A stretch of DNA of 64,000 nt from Xylocopa sonorina (taxonomy: Eukaryota; Arthropoda; Insecta; Hymenoptera; Apidae): contig NC_135200.1 in NCBI RefSeq assembly GCF_050948175.1, positions 8,547,001 through 8,611,000 of the forward strand. Reading direction: 5' to 3'. Positions 63,101 to 64,000 of this stretch are shown here, one piece after another. Position 1 is the first letter of the stretch; each line of letters starts with the position of its first letter. The notes beneath the pieces were generated by a model. The model was not told the DNA's origin. It ran no database searches and saw only the letters and a program-made list of their open reading frames with translations. A program made the position numbers and the translations under genes.

Positions 63101-63855
63101 TGACTAGAAATTTTCTGGACGAATTTAACATTATTCAGACAAAATCGATGTTTCCGGTAAAGAAAGTGCAGTGATAGTTAATTATTATTGCTAATTTCTT
63201 TAAAGATGTTATAAATTTATCTATATTAATTGCAGAGTCATGATAGGGCACAACGAAGATTAGTGAAAAATTCATTTGTAGTAGAACTGTCTGACGGCCA
63301 CAGAAAATTGAGACATCTCTTCCTTTTTAATGACGTAATCGCCTGTGCGAAGTATAAAGCTTCGGGAAGAGACAAATTTACATTCGAGTTAAAGTGGTAT
63401 GTACCAGTGGCAGAAGCAGTAGTGACGGAAGATGGTGTTGAACCACGCGAGACTAGTCCAGCTAATGTTGTAGCCTTAAGGTAAAAATGAAATTTGCTGT
63501 TTATTGTTAATAAAATCTTTAGCGTAAGAATTATACCTTGATCATTTATATATTTAGGTCACAAGCATGTACAGTACGTGACCAGATTTTATGGGAAGAA
63601 CGAAACGATGAAAAAAGAATTCGACTTGGTGGTAGAGGTTCGGAAAAAAATCGGAAGAAGCTTGCTGAGCTCGAGGCTCAATTAGTATTAGCATCCCCGA
63701 ACTTAGTATTACGCGTTGCACATAAAAGTCAACAACGAGTACAAAATTCATACACGTTCTTTCTGTCCAGTGAATTTGAACGTTCTCAATGGGTTGAAGC
63801 GGTGGAGGCATTGCAACAGGTAATGCGTTCCCATATGTACCTAGATAAGCCAAAG
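60155..63855 (+). CDS. RhoGAP1A: BCR/ABR-type RhoGEF (RhoGAP1A), 3' end outside the window
   Basis: This family carries both a Dbl RhoGEF and a RhoGAP domain and regulates Rho/Rac GTPases at the cell cortex. Exons in the window: 60155-60268, 61084-61558, 61633-61867, 61993-62272, 62346-62525, 62646-62861, 63037-63156, 63236-63480 and 63558-63855. They give 721 codons, and the last donor AAG|GTGCGT points beyond the edge. The N-terminus (FQRVWVQRFPDSALPAAW, then KEELEKEEFYVEYLERLL) matches the BCR coiled-coil oligomerisation domain. A Ser/Pro-rich region with PPLPAR follows. The DH domain spans about 344-540 (VVESETTYVECLNVML, FPKGPGLSLEDLLHKPVARV). The PH domain spans about 540-715 (HRKLRHLFLFNDVIACAKY, SQQRVQNSYTFFLSSEFERS). 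The C2 and RhoGAP domains are expected downstream. Exon 2 has a weak donor, G|GTGTTT. Confidence 0.92.
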
Positions 63856-64000
63856 GTGCGTAATTTACAGATCTCGAATAAATAAATAACATAAAAATAT
63901 TTTAACAATATATTTTATTTAAATTCAACACGAGGATGCAAGTAATGATATTTTAAAGAGAATTATTAAAATATCTTCAATTTTTAATTTTATTATTTTT
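63856..64000 (+). other. Start of BCR-type intron 9 at the window edge
   Basis: AT-rich intron sequence after the GTGCGT donor. The frame closes with a stop 10 codons into the intron, so the coding sequence must continue in an exon outside the window. Confidence 0.8.

Noticed and set aside
1..64000. tRNA, rRNA, CRISPR arrays, prokaryotic operons or phage features
   Set aside because: No cloverleaf with matching A/B boxes, no rRNA-like sequence and no direct-repeat arrays with unique spacers were seen. Gene structure is clearly eukaryotic.

Overview
This window looks like insect nuclear DNA, most likely from a bee or related hymenopteran. It is AT-rich with GC-richer islands and has short phase-compatible introns, GT-AG splice sites and long AT-rich intergenic stretches. 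Its protein set is typically insect, including an SLC36 amino-acid transporter, Atg1/ULK, TSPO, TMEM120, a Halloween-type mitochondrial P450, ARMC5 and a BCR/RhoGAP1A-type RhoGEF. There is no sign of operons, phage, CRISPR or a complete autonomous transposon. The species assignment is inference.

Layout. Positions 1-8650 hold no confident gene; they include a diverged tandem repeat, a strong hairpin and a GC-rich cysteine-coding island near 6.4-7.0 kb. Positions 8652-30214 (minus) are one proton-coupled amino acid transporter. It has eight coding exons that join in phase to 478 codons, with an 11.5-kb first intron and a 6-kb fifth intron. The introns carry several ~180-210 bp tandem duplications, one of which copied the splice-acceptor end of exon 7. 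Positions 33199-37322 (minus) are a SMARCAD1/Etl1 chromatin remodeller (12 exons, 832 aa). Positions 40116-43839 (plus) are the autophagy kinase Atg1/ULK (13 exons, 753 aa, with a LIR motif and a GC-AG intron). Positions 44430-45508 (minus) are TSPO (171 aa). Positions 47492-49203 (minus) are TMEM120 (355 aa). Positions 53131-55211 (plus) are a mitochondrial cytochrome P450, probably CYP315A1/shadow (537 aa). Positions 55681-58684 (minus) are ARMC5 (848 aa). Positions 60155-63855 and onward (plus) are the first 721 codons of a BCR/ABR-type RhoGEF cut off by the window edge.

Most of these genes are housekeeping or developmental genes and do not form a single pathway. Loose links are nutrient sensing (PAT transporter, Atg1) and mitochondrial steroid-related function (TSPO, P450). 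Two gene pairs converge tail to tail at short distance (Atg1/TSPO, P450/ARMC5), and two are head to head (SMARCAD1/Atg1, ARMC5/BCR).

All exon models were built by hand from reading frames, splice-site motifs and phase. Each full-length model sums to an exact multiple of three with a terminal stop. Family names come from recognised motifs and not from a database search. The most interesting unexplained items are the recurring ~200-bp tandem duplications, two stop-free in-frame mini-introns (TSPO, ARMC5), and several protein-like open frames in GC islands.
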